From: Pseudomonadota bacterium
Lineage (GTDB): Bacteria; Pseudomonadota; Alphaproteobacteria; Rhizobiales; Hyphomicrobiaceae
Assembly: GCA_003242645.1 (NCBI GenBank)
Contig: QGVC01000073.1
Coordinates: 1-12,597 of the forward strand
Direction: 5' to 3'
Length of the DNA: 12,597 nucleotides
Of this stretch, positions 1-8,220 are shown one piece after another. Below the pieces are notes generated by a model. The model had not been told where the DNA came from and ran no database searches. It was given only the letters and a program-made list of their open reading frames with translations. Positions within the stretch are counted from its first letter, which is position 1. Each line of letters begins with the position of its first letter. The translations under genes and the position numbers were made by a program.

Positions 1-1401
1 GGCACCGATCCCGATCTCGATGTGACCGTTTTCTGGCGCGACTGGTCTGGCGATAGCCCGCCGCATGGCGACGACCTCGATGGCCCGCCGCTGGATCCCG
101 CGTTGGAGGGCTGCCCTGTTTCCTTCGTTCGCGTCCAAGAGATGCTCAAGACGAACAACGCCAAGGCGTGGCTCTGGGATGACGAGGCGGAGTGCTGGGA
201 GCGAGTGAATCCGCAGGACATCCGCCCTGGCATGCTCGTCGTGCTGAAACGTGAGGTTGGCGGCTACGACGAGACGTTAGGGTGGACGGGTGACAAGTCG
301 GACAAGCTCGACGAAGTGCCGCGCGTCGGGCGCGGTACGACGCTGCGAGATGATGCGCGGTCCGAGGCGGGCTATTGGTCGAAGCTAGAAGACCACCTTA
401 GGGATGCCCATTGGGAGGCTGAGAAGCTTTGCGATTCGCTTGGCTTTACGGACGGCGCCGAGCCCTGCGCGCATTGTAAGCAGCTAGATCTGACGCACCG
501 TCAGGAACGCTGTCCGCTTCGAGCTTCTGTCGTAAACAGTGCGGCCCTTCACGATCTCGGCAAGGCCCATCCGCAATGGCAGGCTGCGCTGCCCGATCGC
601 TCCGGCATTCCCGACGCGCTACTTGCCAAGAGTCCGCGTGTCGTCGCCGTCGATGTGACGGGCGATGCAAGCGCCGTCCGTGCAGCGTTCGCCAAGCTTC
701 GGCCGCTGGCTCGTCCCCTGCCGGATGAAGCATGCCGGTGCGGTCGTGAAGAGGGCATTCGACTCCGATGGGCGATCGACGACAGGCTCACCGAGGCTGA
801 GTTGAAGACCCTGCGCGCTGTCAGCGGTGTTCGCCGGGCTCGCCATCTTCCGTTCTGGCCCGGGCTTCGCCACGAGGTCGCCTCTGCCCTCGCAATGTGG
901 AGGAAGTACCACGAGAGCGAGACGAAGCCGTATCCAGCGCTCGCGGTCTACCTGGCAGCCGCGCACCACGGAAAGGCGCGCACCGTGATGCGCTCGACGA
1001 CGCCCAATGGCGATGACGTCTTCGGCGTGCCGAGCGTGCCGGGCGTGCTCACGCTCGGCAACGAGGAGTGGCCGCTCGATTTTTCGATCGCAAAGGACGG
1101 CGCCGAGGGACGCTGGGAGGGTGACGAGTTCGTCATGATCGGACCCGGATGGACCGGCCTTGTAGCGGATCTACTTGGACCGTGGAGGCCGGAAGAGAAG
1201 AGCGAATCTGGAGCCGTGCCGGAGGATGAACCGAGACATCTCGGCCCGTTTGCTCTCGCCTATCTCGAAGCGCTCGTGCGCATCGCAGATTGGCGTGCGA
1301 GTGAGAGACCGAGCGTGAGCGTTAAGCCCAGCAGAATGAACCGTCGAGGCGAGAGCGGCATCGAGGTGTCGCACGGCGTCATGACAGAGGTTCCCTCTTA
1401 A
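1..1401 (+). CDS. cas3: Type I-G (I-U) Cas3, C-terminal HD nuclease part (5' truncated)
   Basis: The frame is open from base 1, so the GTG at 22 is internal and the gene enters from the left. The visible 466 residues are the end of a Cas3 with the HD domain at its C-terminus, the arrangement of subtype I-G/I-U; most other Cas3 proteins carry HD at the N-terminus. Residues about 1-125 form a linker with the I-G-like 'RPGMLVVL...GGYDETLGW' segment. The HD domain follows, with H132, HD at 184-185 in 'ALHDLGKAHPQWQ', H291, HH at 322-323 in 'AAHHGKAR', and D430 in 'IADWRASE', so the metal-binding set looks complete. It should nick and degrade single-stranded DNA unwound by the off-window helicase after Cascade recruitment. 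Oddity: a Cys cluster (C156, C159, C171, C245, C247) lies inside the HD region. The stop is TAA at 1399-1401; cmr1 begins 19 nt later. A stand-alone HD nuclease is excluded by the open upstream frame only if no start lies just outside the window. Confidence 0.9.
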   Translation, partial: GTDPDLDVTVFWRDWSGDSPPHGDDLDGPPLDPALEGCPVSFVRVQEMLKTNNAKAWLWDDEAECWERVNPQDIRPGMLVVLKREVGGYDETLGWTGDKSDKLDEVPRVGRGTTLRDDARSEAGYWSKLEDHLRDAHWEAEKLCDSLGFTDGAEPCAHCKQLDLTHRQERCPLRASVVNSAALHDLGKAHPQWQAALPDRSGIPDALLAKSPRVVAVDVTGDASAVRAAFAKLRPLARPLPDEACRCGREEGIRLRWAIDDRLTEAELKTLRAVSGVRRARHLPFWPGLRHEVASALAMWRKYHESETKPYPALAVYLAAAHHGKARTVMRSTTPNGDDVFGVPSVPGVLTLGNEEWPLDFSIAKDGAEGRWEGDEFVMIGPGWTGLVADLLGPWRPEEKSESGAVPEDEPRHLGPFALAYLEALVRIADWRASERPSVSVKPSRMNRRGESGIEVSHGVMTEVPS

Positions 1402-1407
1402 CGGATC

Positions 1408-1415
1408 AGGAGAGG
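1408..1415 (+). promoter_or_regulatory. Shine-Dalgarno site of cmr1
   Basis: AGGAGAGG ends 5 nt before the ATG at 1421. It lies in the 19-nt spacer between cas3 and cmr1 and fixes the cmr1 start. It is one of the stronger ribosome-binding sites in the window, as expected where translation is not coupled to an overlapping upstream gene. Confidence 0.75.
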
Positions 1416-1420
1416 CGTTA

Positions 1421-2842
1421 ATGACGAGGCTGTTTCCGGACCATCCGCTGCCAAAAGCTCCAACGTATCAGGAGCTGCCTACCGCGAAGTCGCGTGCCGT
1501 ACGTGGCGGTCCTGAGCGAATCGAGATCCGCGTTCGGCTCGAGGTCATCACGCCGATCTTCGGTGGCAGCCACCAGACGCGCGCGATCGACAAGCTCGAC
1601 GTGATCCGAGTCCCGTCCGTTCGCGGGCACCTGCGCTTCTGGTGGCGAGCTCTGTACGCGGCGCGGTACGAGAACAGCGAGGATCTGTATGAATACGAGA
1701 GCGCGTTGTGGGGACGCGCGGCAATCAAGGATGGAGGGGGGCGTTCGAGGGTGGAGATTCGCGTTAACGTCGAGCGCGAGGGAATCATAGACACGACCGA
1801 TATCCGACTGAATCCCGGGCGAGACCAGCAGGCGACTCCGGGCGCTTACGCGCTCTGGCCTGCACGCGAGGAGAAGAAGACGAACACACCCGCGGCACCT
1901 CGTCGCAAGCCGGGCACACAGTTCCAGCTCACGCTGAAGGTTTTCGGTACTGAACAGGATGCGATCGAGGTCAAGAACGCCCTGCGCGCGTGGATTCTTT
2001 TCGGAGGCTACGGCGGGCGTACGCGGCGCGGGCTCGGGAGCCTGACGGTCATTGATAACGGCAGCGACTGGCTGCCGACTGCTGCCACTCGCGAAGCAAT
2101 CAAGAAGCTCTTTGGCTTTGACATCTTCGCAGCGCCGACCGGGACGCCAGGAGATGTGCCGTGGCTCCCCGGCGCTTCACTTCACGTCCGTCCTGCGGAG
2201 CGCGACGCCCAGACGGCATGGACGACGGCGCTCGACTGGCTGAGAGAGTTCCGCCAAGGGACGAATGGTAAGCGGGGTGAGCGTGCCCGCGAACCGGGGC
2301 CGCAGCCGAACCGACCATCGATTTCGAACTGGCCCGAGGCCGACAAGATCCGTCACCTTATGAACAAGACCAGAGCCCACAAGCCGAGACACAATGCGAC
2401 GCCCGTGTGGCCGCGTGCTGGATTCGGTCTTCCCATTATCGGTCAGTTCCAAACGACCGACCGCCATGGGAACCGGAGGGCCTACGACGAGCCGGGACCG
2501 TATGAGATCCGCTGGAGGGCTCCGAAAGTCGGTCAGCCACAGGAATTTGACGAGCACGATCGCTTCGCGAGTCCGCTCATCGTAAAGGCGCTCCCCCTTG
2601 TCGATGACAAGTTCGTCCCTTGCGCCCTCTGGTTGAACCGCAGCTACCCGGATGGCGCGGAGGTTGGCCTCGCAAAAGGTCGGCCACGCAAGGTCGATCC
2701 GGCAACCGTGGCTTCCTTCGATCGCCTCGTTGCTTCAGGCGATACCGCGCATTTTGCGGCTCTGGAGAACAAAACGAGTCTTCGTCGAGCGTTCCTCGAC
2801 TGGCTCCACACCACGTACCAGACCACGGTGGTGGCCCCATGA
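1421..2842 (+). CDS. cmr1: Type III-B RAMP protein Cmr1
   Basis: Cmr1 is a Cas7-like RAMP subunit that caps the target-3'/crRNA-3' end of the Cmr effector complex. The 473-residue protein shows the family hallmarks in order: 'TPIFGG' at 44-49, the diagnostic 'IRVPSVRGHLRFWWR' block at 62-76, 'LWGRA' at 96-100, and the glycine-rich loop 'GGYGGRTRRGLGSL' at about 195-208. The C-terminal ~265 residues are the less conserved second RAMP region, within the upper size range for the family. The start is the ATG at 1421, chosen for its AGGAGAGG ribosome-binding site. The stop overlaps the cas10 start (ATGA, 2839-2842), implying coupled translation. Family assignment is close to certain. Confidence 0.96.
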   Translation: MTRLFPDHPLPKAPTYQELPTAKSRAVRGGPERIEIRVRLEVITPIFGGSHQTRAIDKLDVIRVPSVRGHLRFWWRALYAARYENSEDLYEYESALWGRAAIKDGGGRSRVEIRVNVEREGIIDTTDIRLNPGRDQQATPGAYALWPAREEKKTNTPAAPRRKPGTQFQLTLKVFGTEQDAIEVKNALRAWILFGGYGGRTRRGLGSLTVIDNGSDWLPTAATREAIKKLFGFDIFAAPTGTPGDVPWLPGASLHVRPAERDAQTAWTTALDWLREFRQGTNGKRGERAREPGPQPNRPSISNWPEADKIRHLMNKTRAHKPRHNATPVWPRAGFGLPIIGQFQTTDRHGNRRAYDEPGPYEIRWRAPKVGQPQEFDEHDRFASPLIVKALPLVDDKFVPCALWLNRSYPDGAEVGLAKGRPRKVDPATVASFDRLVASGDTAHFAALENKTSLRRAFLDWLHTTYQTTVVAP

Positions 2843-4620
2843 CCGCGCATTTGCTCATCATCACGCTCGGGCCCGTGCAGGACTTCATCGCCCAGGCACG
2901 ACGCACGCGCGATCTCTGGTACGGTAGCCACTTGCTCTCGGAGCTGGGTCGAGCCGCTGCGCGCGCCCTCGTCAGTGGCGGCGCGAAGCTCATCGTCCCT
3001 GCACTAGAAGCTGATGACCCAGAGCTTGCTCCGTGTCTCAGGCCGCTACGGGATGGCACGGATAAGCCGCCACAGAACATCGCAAACAAGTTGCTCGCTG
3101 AGGTGCCTGACGGCACCGATCCGGAGCGGCTTGCAAGAACCGTCCGCACGGCGGTTGCCGACTACTGGCGTGACCAGATCGCAGCGCCCGTGAGAGCGCG
3201 ATGCGCAAGGCTGCTTGCCGCGAACATCGACGCGCTCTGGAACGAGCAGATCGACGACTTTCTTGAGTTCACAGCGAGCTGGCTACCCCTCGGCGATTAC
3301 GCGAAGACACGTCGCGAGCTCGAGCAGGCCATCGCCGGTCGCAAGCTGCTGCGCGACTTCGATCCTTGGGTTCAAGGGCGCGGCAACGTGCCGAAGTCGA
3401 GCCTCGACGGTGCTCGGGAGTCGGTCCTCTTACCTCCTCGGCAGCGCGCGAGTGACCTAGCTCGACGCTATCGTATCGCCAACGGCGAGCAGCTCGACGC
3501 GGTGGGGTTGGTGAAACGCGCCGGCGGAGATCCCGACCAGTTCGTGCCCGTGATCAACGTCGCGTTGGCTTCGTGGCTCTCCCGCGCGAGCCAGGTGGCC
3601 CCAGCCGAGCTCGATGCTCTCAAGGAAGCGTGCCGACGCGAAGGAGTTGCGCGTGTCACACGCGACTTGCCGTGCGTTGAGCCCTTCAAGTTCGATGGCA
3701 GCGTCTTGCTGCCGAGCCGATGGAGCTCGGCCTTCGAGGAACAGGGACTTCAAGTTGACGCGAAGGCGTGGGGCCGCCGGTACGTCGAGCCGCTCTTCAG
3801 AAAGCTCGACGAGCCGTATCCGTACGTCGCCTGTCTCGTTGCCGATGGCGATCGCATCGGTCGGACTATTGATGCGCTCGGTTTAGCCGACGCGCACCGC
3901 GCGTTCTCAAAGGCGCTCGCGCACTTTGCCAGCAAGGCGCGAGAGATAGTCGAGCGTGTGCATCGCGGCGCGCTCATCTATGCCGGCGGTGACGACGTAC
4001 TTGCCTTCGTGTCGCTACCCGAAGCGCTCGCCTGCGCCGATGCGCTGCGCACTGCCTTCGAGGATACGACGGCCACAGTCTGCAGCTCGCTCGATGCCGA
4101 CAAGCGCCCAACTTTGTCGGTGGGCCTCGGGATCGGCCACGTCATGGAGAGCATGGGCGACCTGCTAGCGCTCGGCCGCCAAGCGGAACGCGAAGCGAAG
4201 CGCGACCGCAATGCGCTGGCAGTGCTCGTCGACAAACGCTCAGGCGGGACGCACACATGGCGAGCCCCGTGGCATACCAACCCGGTCTGCGCGTTGATCG
4301 AGGCAGCCTCGCTGCTCGGCGACCACATCTCCTCGCGCAAGGTCTATGAGATCGCCAGCATCCTCAGGCGCCTGCCCAAACCTGACGACGCGAGCGGCGA
4401 TGGCTGGGCGCGCGTGCTCGCGCTCGAGGTGAGGCGCGTGCTCTCGCGTATCGAGGGCGCAGGCCTGCGCCCGGAAGACGTTGGCCTCGCGCTCGACCCC
4501 ACGCTCGACTACGCAACCCTGCACGGACAGATCGACGCGTGGGTCGAGCGGCTGCTCGTTGCCCGAACCTTCGCTCGTGCCGCCATTCGTGAGCGCCACA
4601 GCCAGGAGGCTGCAGCATGA
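2839..4620 (+). CDS. cas10: Type III-B Cas10/Cmr2, HD-less, with intact GGDD cyclase motif
   Basis: This is the large subunit of the Cmr complex. It senses target RNA and makes cyclic oligoadenylate from ATP. I take the ATG at 2839, overlapping the cmr1 stop; an in-frame start at 2620 would lie deep inside cmr1. The protein then begins directly with the Palm1 signature 'GPVQDFIAQARRTRDLWYGS' (11-30), as Cmr2 N-termini do. Palm2 carries 'ADGDRIG' (D336, D338) and the catalytic 'GGDD' at 383-386, so cyclase activity should be intact. At 593 residues it is compact. I find no HD motif, so no Cas10 DNase is expected, and no CxxC pair of the zinc ribbon seen in many Cas10s. 'GNVPKSSLDGARESVL' lies in the middle region. 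Two CARF genes downstream fit signalling as its main output. ATGA overlap with cmr3 at the 3' end. Confidence 0.95.
   Translation: MTAHLLIITLGPVQDFIAQARRTRDLWYGSHLLSELGRAAARALVSGGAKLIVPALEADDPELAPCLRPLRDGTDKPPQNIANKLLAEVPDGTDPERLARTVRTAVADYWRDQIAAPVRARCARLLAANIDALWNEQIDDFLEFTASWLPLGDYAKTRRELEQAIAGRKLLRDFDPWVQGRGNVPKSSLDGARESVLLPPRQRASDLARRYRIANGEQLDAVGLVKRAGGDPDQFVPVINVALASWLSRASQVAPAELDALKEACRREGVARVTRDLPCVEPFKFDGSVLLPSRWSSAFEEQGLQVDAKAWGRRYVEPLFRKLDEPYPYVACLVADGDRIGRTIDALGLADAHRAFSKALAHFASKAREIVERVHRGALIYAGGDDVLAFVSLPEALACADALRTAFEDTTATVCSSLDADKRPTLSVGLGIGHVMESMGDLLALGRQAEREAKRDRNALAVLVDKRSGGTHTWRAPWHTNPVCALIEAASLLGDHISSRKVYEIASILRRLPKPDDASGDGWARVLALEVRRVLSRIEGAGLRPEDVGLALDPTLDYATLHGQIDAWVERLLVARTFARAAIRERHSQEAAA
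4604..4609 (+). promoter_or_regulatory. Shine-Dalgarno site of cmr3
   Basis: AGGAGG lies inside the end of cas10, 7 nt before the cmr3 ATG at 4617. It supports that start, which overlaps the cas10 stop codon (ATGA). Confidence 0.7.
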
Positions 4621-5765
4621 CGACGACTCCGACGTACCTGGCCCTGGTTCCTCGAGACGGCTTCTTCGCAAAGGACGGCCGAGGCTGGTACACGAGCGCA
4701 TCGGGGCGCGGTCACGGGCTCGACTGGCCTTGGCCCTCGACCATTCTCGGTGCGTTGCGCTCGCTTTGGGGACGCGGCGAGGAAACCCGGACAGGCACAA
4801 CCTTCACGCCGGACGACTGGCGCAGGCACACGCAACCAATTCAGCTAGGGCGGACGTTGGTTCTTCGTCGCAAGCACGGCGAGACGTGGCGTAAGGAAGA
4901 CGCAGTCTGGCCCGTTCCGCGCGACACGCTCTGGCTCGAAGGGTGCCAGGAGGTGCATCGGCTTGATTCTGTTCCGCCGGTCGTCCCAACGCTTGGACGC
5001 AACGACGATGAGGCGCGTGAGAAGCTCTGGCGCCCGAGGCTTGACGATCTCAGCAAGCCACTTCCCTCGCCACGCTGGTGGAGCAGCAAGGAATTTTTTG
5101 CGTGGCTCGCAGACAAGCCTGTGCACGCTGAGTATCTCGAGACTCCACGCCGCATCCAGGCGCGCGTCGGCATTACGGAGGAGCTCACCTCGGATGACGA
5201 CGTTCTCTTCTCTCATGACGTCATCGAAACCATCGACTCAACCGGTGAGTGGGCGATTGGTGTCGAAGTCGCCTTGCCAGAAGGGGAGCTTCCCGATGTT
5301 GCGACGCTGGGCTCTGACTCGCGGCTTGCGCTTGTTGAGTCGTTGCCGGCGGTGCTCTTCGATCCTCCGACGCAAGTGATCGAAGCGTTCCGTGCGTCCA
5401 GTCCGGGTCTCCGGCTCGTTGCGGTCTCGCCGCTCTGCTTCGAGAAGGGCTGGCTGCCCGACGGCCTCGTGAGTAACGGCGGCGAGTATCGCGGGCAGCT
5501 TGCAGGACTCGACATCGTGCTGCGCGCGGCGTTCGTTCCTCGGCCGATCCACGTGTCTGGCTGGGATATGGCGAAGGGCGAGCCCAAACCGACTTCGCGC
5601 ATGGTTCCCCCAGGCGCCGTGTACTTCTTCGAACGAGCCGACGGAAAACACTTTAACGAAGCGGATGCCAAGTCGCTCTGGCTCGCAGCAATCGGTACGC
5701 GCACCGACGAAGGTTTCGGCCGCGTCGTCCCTGGAGTCTGGGATCCCAAGAAGAGCACACTATGA
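4617..5765 (+). CDS. cmr3: Type III-B RAMP protein Cmr3 (Cas5-like)
   Basis: Cmr3 is the Cas5-type subunit that binds the 5' tag of the crRNA and contacts Cas10 at the base of the Cmr complex. The 382-residue protein opens with the family motif 'PRDGFFAKDGR' (about 12-22), followed by 'WPWPSTILGALRSLWG', which matches the Cmr3 helix after the first RAMP strand. The C-terminus has the glycine-rich loop 'GTRTDEGFGRV' (360-370). Length fits the family. The start ATG overlaps the cas10 stop and has an AGGAGG site 7 nt upstream; the stop overlaps the cmr4 ATG (5762-5765). Position between cas10 and cmr4 is the usual cmr order. No defects seen. Confidence 0.94.
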   Translation: MTTTPTYLALVPRDGFFAKDGRGWYTSASGRGHGLDWPWPSTILGALRSLWGRGEETRTGTTFTPDDWRRHTQPIQLGRTLVLRRKHGETWRKEDAVWPVPRDTLWLEGCQEVHRLDSVPPVVPTLGRNDDEAREKLWRPRLDDLSKPLPSPRWWSSKEFFAWLADKPVHAEYLETPRRIQARVGITEELTSDDDVLFSHDVIETIDSTGEWAIGVEVALPEGELPDVATLGSDSRLALVESLPAVLFDPPTQVIEAFRASSPGLRLVAVSPLCFEKGWLPDGLVSNGGEYRGQLAGLDIVLRAAFVPRPIHVSGWDMAKGEPKPTSRMVPPGAVYFFERADGKHFNEADAKSLWLAAIGTRTDEGFGRVVPGVWDPKKSTL

Positions 5766-6625
5766 AGACAAGACCCTTCTTAGTACACGCACTATCACCT
5801 CTTCACGCTGGTACTGGTCAATCGTCGGATATCATCGACTTGCCGACCGCGCGCATGAAGGCCACGGGTATCCCCTTCCTGCCGGGCTCGTCGATCAAGG
5901 GCGTACTGCGTGAGGCGCGGCGCGCAATCGACTCGGAAAAGACGGAGGCGGTGTTCGGTCCCTCGGACGATCCCGCAGCGCACGCCGGAGCGCTGGTCGT
6001 CGGCGACGCACGCCTACTCGCGCTACCAGTGCGTACCTTTCGTGGAACGTTTGCCTGGGTCACATCGCCGCTGCTTCTGAGGCTGGCCAAGCGCGACCTT
6101 CAAGACGACAGCCTAGCCATTCCGAGCATCGATGTGTGTGGAGCGCGCCTGGCTAAGGGCAATGCCTGTATTCACGATGGCAAACTCTATCTCGAAGATC
6201 TCGATCTACCGGCAGCCGAGGCCCTGGAGGCGACGAAATGGGCCCAGTGGCTGGCACCGTTCGTCTCTCCTGGCGACGACATCTTCACCAAGCGCTTCGC
6301 CATCGTCGACGACGACACGATGGCATTTCTGTGCGAGACGGCGACTCAAGTGGACGCGCGCGTTCGAATTGATATGGACACGCGCACCGTCGCCAAGGGC
6401 GCACTCTGGCTCGAAGAGAGCCTTCCGCCCGAGACGCTACTCATCGGGCTATTCGCGGCCGATCGAAGCCGGCGCCGCAACGTGAACATGGCACCCGACG
6501 AGGTCCTCGACTTCGCGCTCACCAGCGAAGAGGTCCACCAACTCGGCGGTAAAGCGACTATCGGACGTGGTCGCTGCCGGATCATCCCCCTCACGACAAA
6601 CGGAACTGCTCATGGCCAGGGCTGA
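5762..6625 (+). CDS. cmr4: Type III-B RAMP protein Cmr4 (Cas7-like target RNase)
   Basis: Cmr4 forms the repeated backbone of the complex and cuts target RNA at 6-nt intervals. The 287-residue protein shows 'SPLHAGTGQ' (12-20), 'IIDLP' (24-28) and 'TGIPFLPGSSIKGVLR', the standard N-terminal Cmr4 signature. D26 in 'IIDLP' sits exactly where the catalytic Asp of Pyrococcus furiosus Cmr4 (D26, recalled from the literature) lies, so slicing should be intact. The C-terminus carries the RAMP glycine loop 'GGKATIGRGRCRI'. The start overlaps the cmr3 stop (ATGA); only a weak purine-rich site (AAGAAGAG, 5748-5755) precedes it, so coupling probably drives translation. The stop lies 14 nt inside cmr5. 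Confidence 0.96.
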   Translation: MKTRPFLVHALSPLHAGTGQSSDIIDLPTARMKATGIPFLPGSSIKGVLREARRAIDSEKTEAVFGPSDDPAAHAGALVVGDARLLALPVRTFRGTFAWVTSPLLLRLAKRDLQDDSLAIPSIDVCGARLAKGNACIHDGKLYLEDLDLPAAEALEATKWAQWLAPFVSPGDDIFTKRFAIVDDDTMAFLCETATQVDARVRIDMDTRTVAKGALWLEESLPPETLLIGLFAADRSRRRNVNMAPDEVLDFALTSEEVHQLGGKATIGRGRCRIIPLTTNGTAHGQG

Positions 6626-6992
6626 AACTCCAAAGAGGCCGCTCCTACGCGATCAGCAACGGGCACTGCACGCCTACCACGCAGTCGAGAGCGTGCCCTC
6701 TGAATCTCGTGAGAACTACAAGATCGCCGTCAACGATCTCGGCGCCAACATTCTGCGGAGCGGGCTCTGCGCGGCCATCGCCGCGGTGCAACGCCGCAGG
6801 GACGGTGGAAACATCCTGCTTGGCCATCTCGCGTCGGCAGACGTACCCGGACTCGAAGGGGCGACGGCGCAAGATCTCGCGCAACGCGTGCGTGAACTCG
6901 ATGCGGAAAGCTACATGATCGCCACCCGCGAATTTCTGAAGGTGGCGAGTTGGCTGAAACGCGCAGTGCAGGCAACGTTCGAGGAGGACTGA
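6612..6992 (+). CDS. cmr5: Type III-B small subunit Cmr5 (Cas11-like)
   Basis: Cmr5 is the all-helical small subunit that forms the second filament of the Cmr complex and stabilises crRNA-target pairing. I choose the ATG at 6612 (126 residues), giving a 14-nt overlap with cmr4 and a normal Cmr5 length; an in-frame GTG at 6567 would add 15 residues read from the cmr4 C-terminus and is less likely. The protein is helix-rich, with 'RDQQRALHAYHAV' near the N-terminus, the family-like 'NDLGANILRSGLCAAIAAV' and a C-terminal 'REFLKVASWLKRAVQATF' helix. Its identity also rests on position between cmr4 and cmr6, the usual place of cmr5. Confidence 0.92.
   Translation: MARAETPKRPLLRDQQRALHAYHAVESVPSESRENYKIAVNDLGANILRSGLCAAIAAVQRRRDGGNILLGHLASADVPGLEGATAQDLAQRVRELDAESYMIATREFLKVASWLKRAVQATFEED
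6981..6988 (+). promoter_or_regulatory. Shine-Dalgarno site of cmr6
   Basis: GAGGAGGA within the last codons of cmr5 ends 5 nt before the cmr6 ATG at 6994. It is a near-consensus site and supports that start, which is 1 nt past the cmr5 stop. Confidence 0.75.
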
Positions 6993-6993
6993 G

Positions 6994-8220
6994 ATGCGCC
7001 AGGCTCTTCCAAACGTTGACACGCTCCACCACGTGGCACTTGCATACAACGCGTGGGCACCCGTCGAAGTCACCGATGGCACGGTTCGCTCCGACAAGCA
7101 CCAGGACGAGGCCGAATCGCCGCGCGATAGGTGGTTCAAGGCGCTGGAATCGATACAGGTGCATTCGGACTACGAGCATGCCTTCCAACGCTGGAAGCAG
7201 AGCTTCTCCAACGCAGGCGACCGCCTAGCTGAGCTTACGCTCGAGAGTCGTCTGCTCATTGGACATGGCAACGCGAGTGCGACCGATGTCGGCCTCACGG
7301 TACATCACACGTGGGGCGTCCCCATCATCCCCGGCTCGGCGTTGAAAGGCCTCCTCGCACACTACGTCGACGCCACATACGGTCCTGCCGACGTCACCAG
7401 GACGCCGCGGGAACAGGAAGGTGAGGAGCGCATCCGGTCGGATTTCCAGGGTGTGACCTGGCGGAATTCTCGGATCCTGCGGGGTCCTGGCAAGATCTAC
7501 CGCGCGCTGTTTGGAGCGCCCGACGCCCTGGAAGGCGCGACGATGCGAGAACACGCTTACGAAGCGAGTGCGACAGCAGGCTGCATCACGTTCCACGACG
7601 CACTTTACGTTCCAGACAGCGCCCCCAGCAACAAGCCCTTCGTGGCCGACGTGTTGACGGTGCATCAAAAGGAATACTACGGCTCCTCGGGCAAAAAAGC
7701 TCCGAACGACTATGACAGCCCGAACCCGGTCGTCTTCCTGACGGTGCGGCCCAAGTGCCGCTTCTTGCTCGCTTTGAGTGGACCGAGCGAGTGGACGGAG
7801 CTTGCAGGGCAGCTCCTCGCCGACGCGCTAGCAAGTTGGGGTGTCGGCGGCAAGACATCCGCCGGCTACGGGATCGGCAAAGTCAGCGAGTGGAAGGCTC
7901 CCGGGCCCCGACGTTCGAGGGTCGAGCAGATGGTCGCCGAACTGGAGAAGTACGGCAAGGACGCGCTAGTCGGCGGCATCGAGCAATGGTTGCGAGGCGA
8001 AGCGGTCACCGGCCCGATGCGTGCTCTGCTGTCTGCCTCCCTAGACGCCGCGAGCAAGGAGCACTTGGAAGTTGTGCGAGCGCTTGGCGCGAAGTTCGAC
8101 CTGCGCGCCGCATGGACCAAACGCCTCACAAACAAGAAAGCCGACGAGCAGAGGAAGGCTCGAGCGCGGGCCCTTATCAAAGCGTGGGACGACCTCTTCC
8201 CCGAAGGAGATAAACCGTGA
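6994..8220 (+). CDS. cmr6: Type III-B RAMP protein Cmr6 with helical C-terminal extension
   Basis: Cmr6 is a Cas7-like RAMP subunit next to Cmr1 at the crRNA 3' end of the complex. Of 408 residues, the family core shows 'PIIPGSALKGLLAHY' (110-124), 'ITFHDALYVP' (198-207), 'DVLTVHQKEYYG' (219-230), 'SPNPVVFLTV' (242-251) and the glycine loop 'GVGGKTSAGYG' (283-293). An N-terminal stretch of about 80 residues precedes the first RAMP strand. After the loop, about 108 residues (301-408) follow that are highly charged and predicted by eye to be helical, ending in a Lys/Arg-rich segment. Many Cmr6 proteins end soon after the loop, so this is an extension of unknown role. The start has a strong ribosome-binding site; the stop overlaps the next gene's GTG (GTGA). 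Confidence 0.95.
   Translation: MRQALPNVDTLHHVALAYNAWAPVEVTDGTVRSDKHQDEAESPRDRWFKALESIQVHSDYEHAFQRWKQSFSNAGDRLAELTLESRLLIGHGNASATDVGLTVHHTWGVPIIPGSALKGLLAHYVDATYGPADVTRTPREQEGEERIRSDFQGVTWRNSRILRGPGKIYRALFGAPDALEGATMREHAYEASATAGCITFHDALYVPDSAPSNKPFVADVLTVHQKEYYGSSGKKAPNDYDSPNPVVFLTVRPKCRFLLALSGPSEWTELAGQLLADALASWGVGGKTSAGYGIGKVSEWKAPGPRRSRVEQMVAELEKYGKDALVGGIEQWLRGEAVTGPMRALLSASLDAASKEHLEVVRALGAKFDLRAAWTKRLTNKKADEQRKARARALIKAWDDLFPEGDKP
8204..8210 (+). promoter_or_regulatory. Shine-Dalgarno site of the CARF-HEPN gene
   Basis: AAGGAGA ends 6 nt before the GTG at 8217. It decides for this non-ATG start, which is also coupled to the cmr6 stop through a GTGA overlap. Confidence 0.7.

Noticed and set aside
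22..24. GTG as the start of the HD gene
   Set aside because: The frame is open to base 1 and the preceding residues continue a Cas3-like linker, so the gene most likely begins outside the window.
2620..2838. N-terminal extension of cas10 from an in-frame ATG within cmr1
   Set aside because: It would overlap cmr1 by over 200 nt, and its product is Arg/Gly-rich out-of-frame translation; Palm1 starts naturally at 2839.
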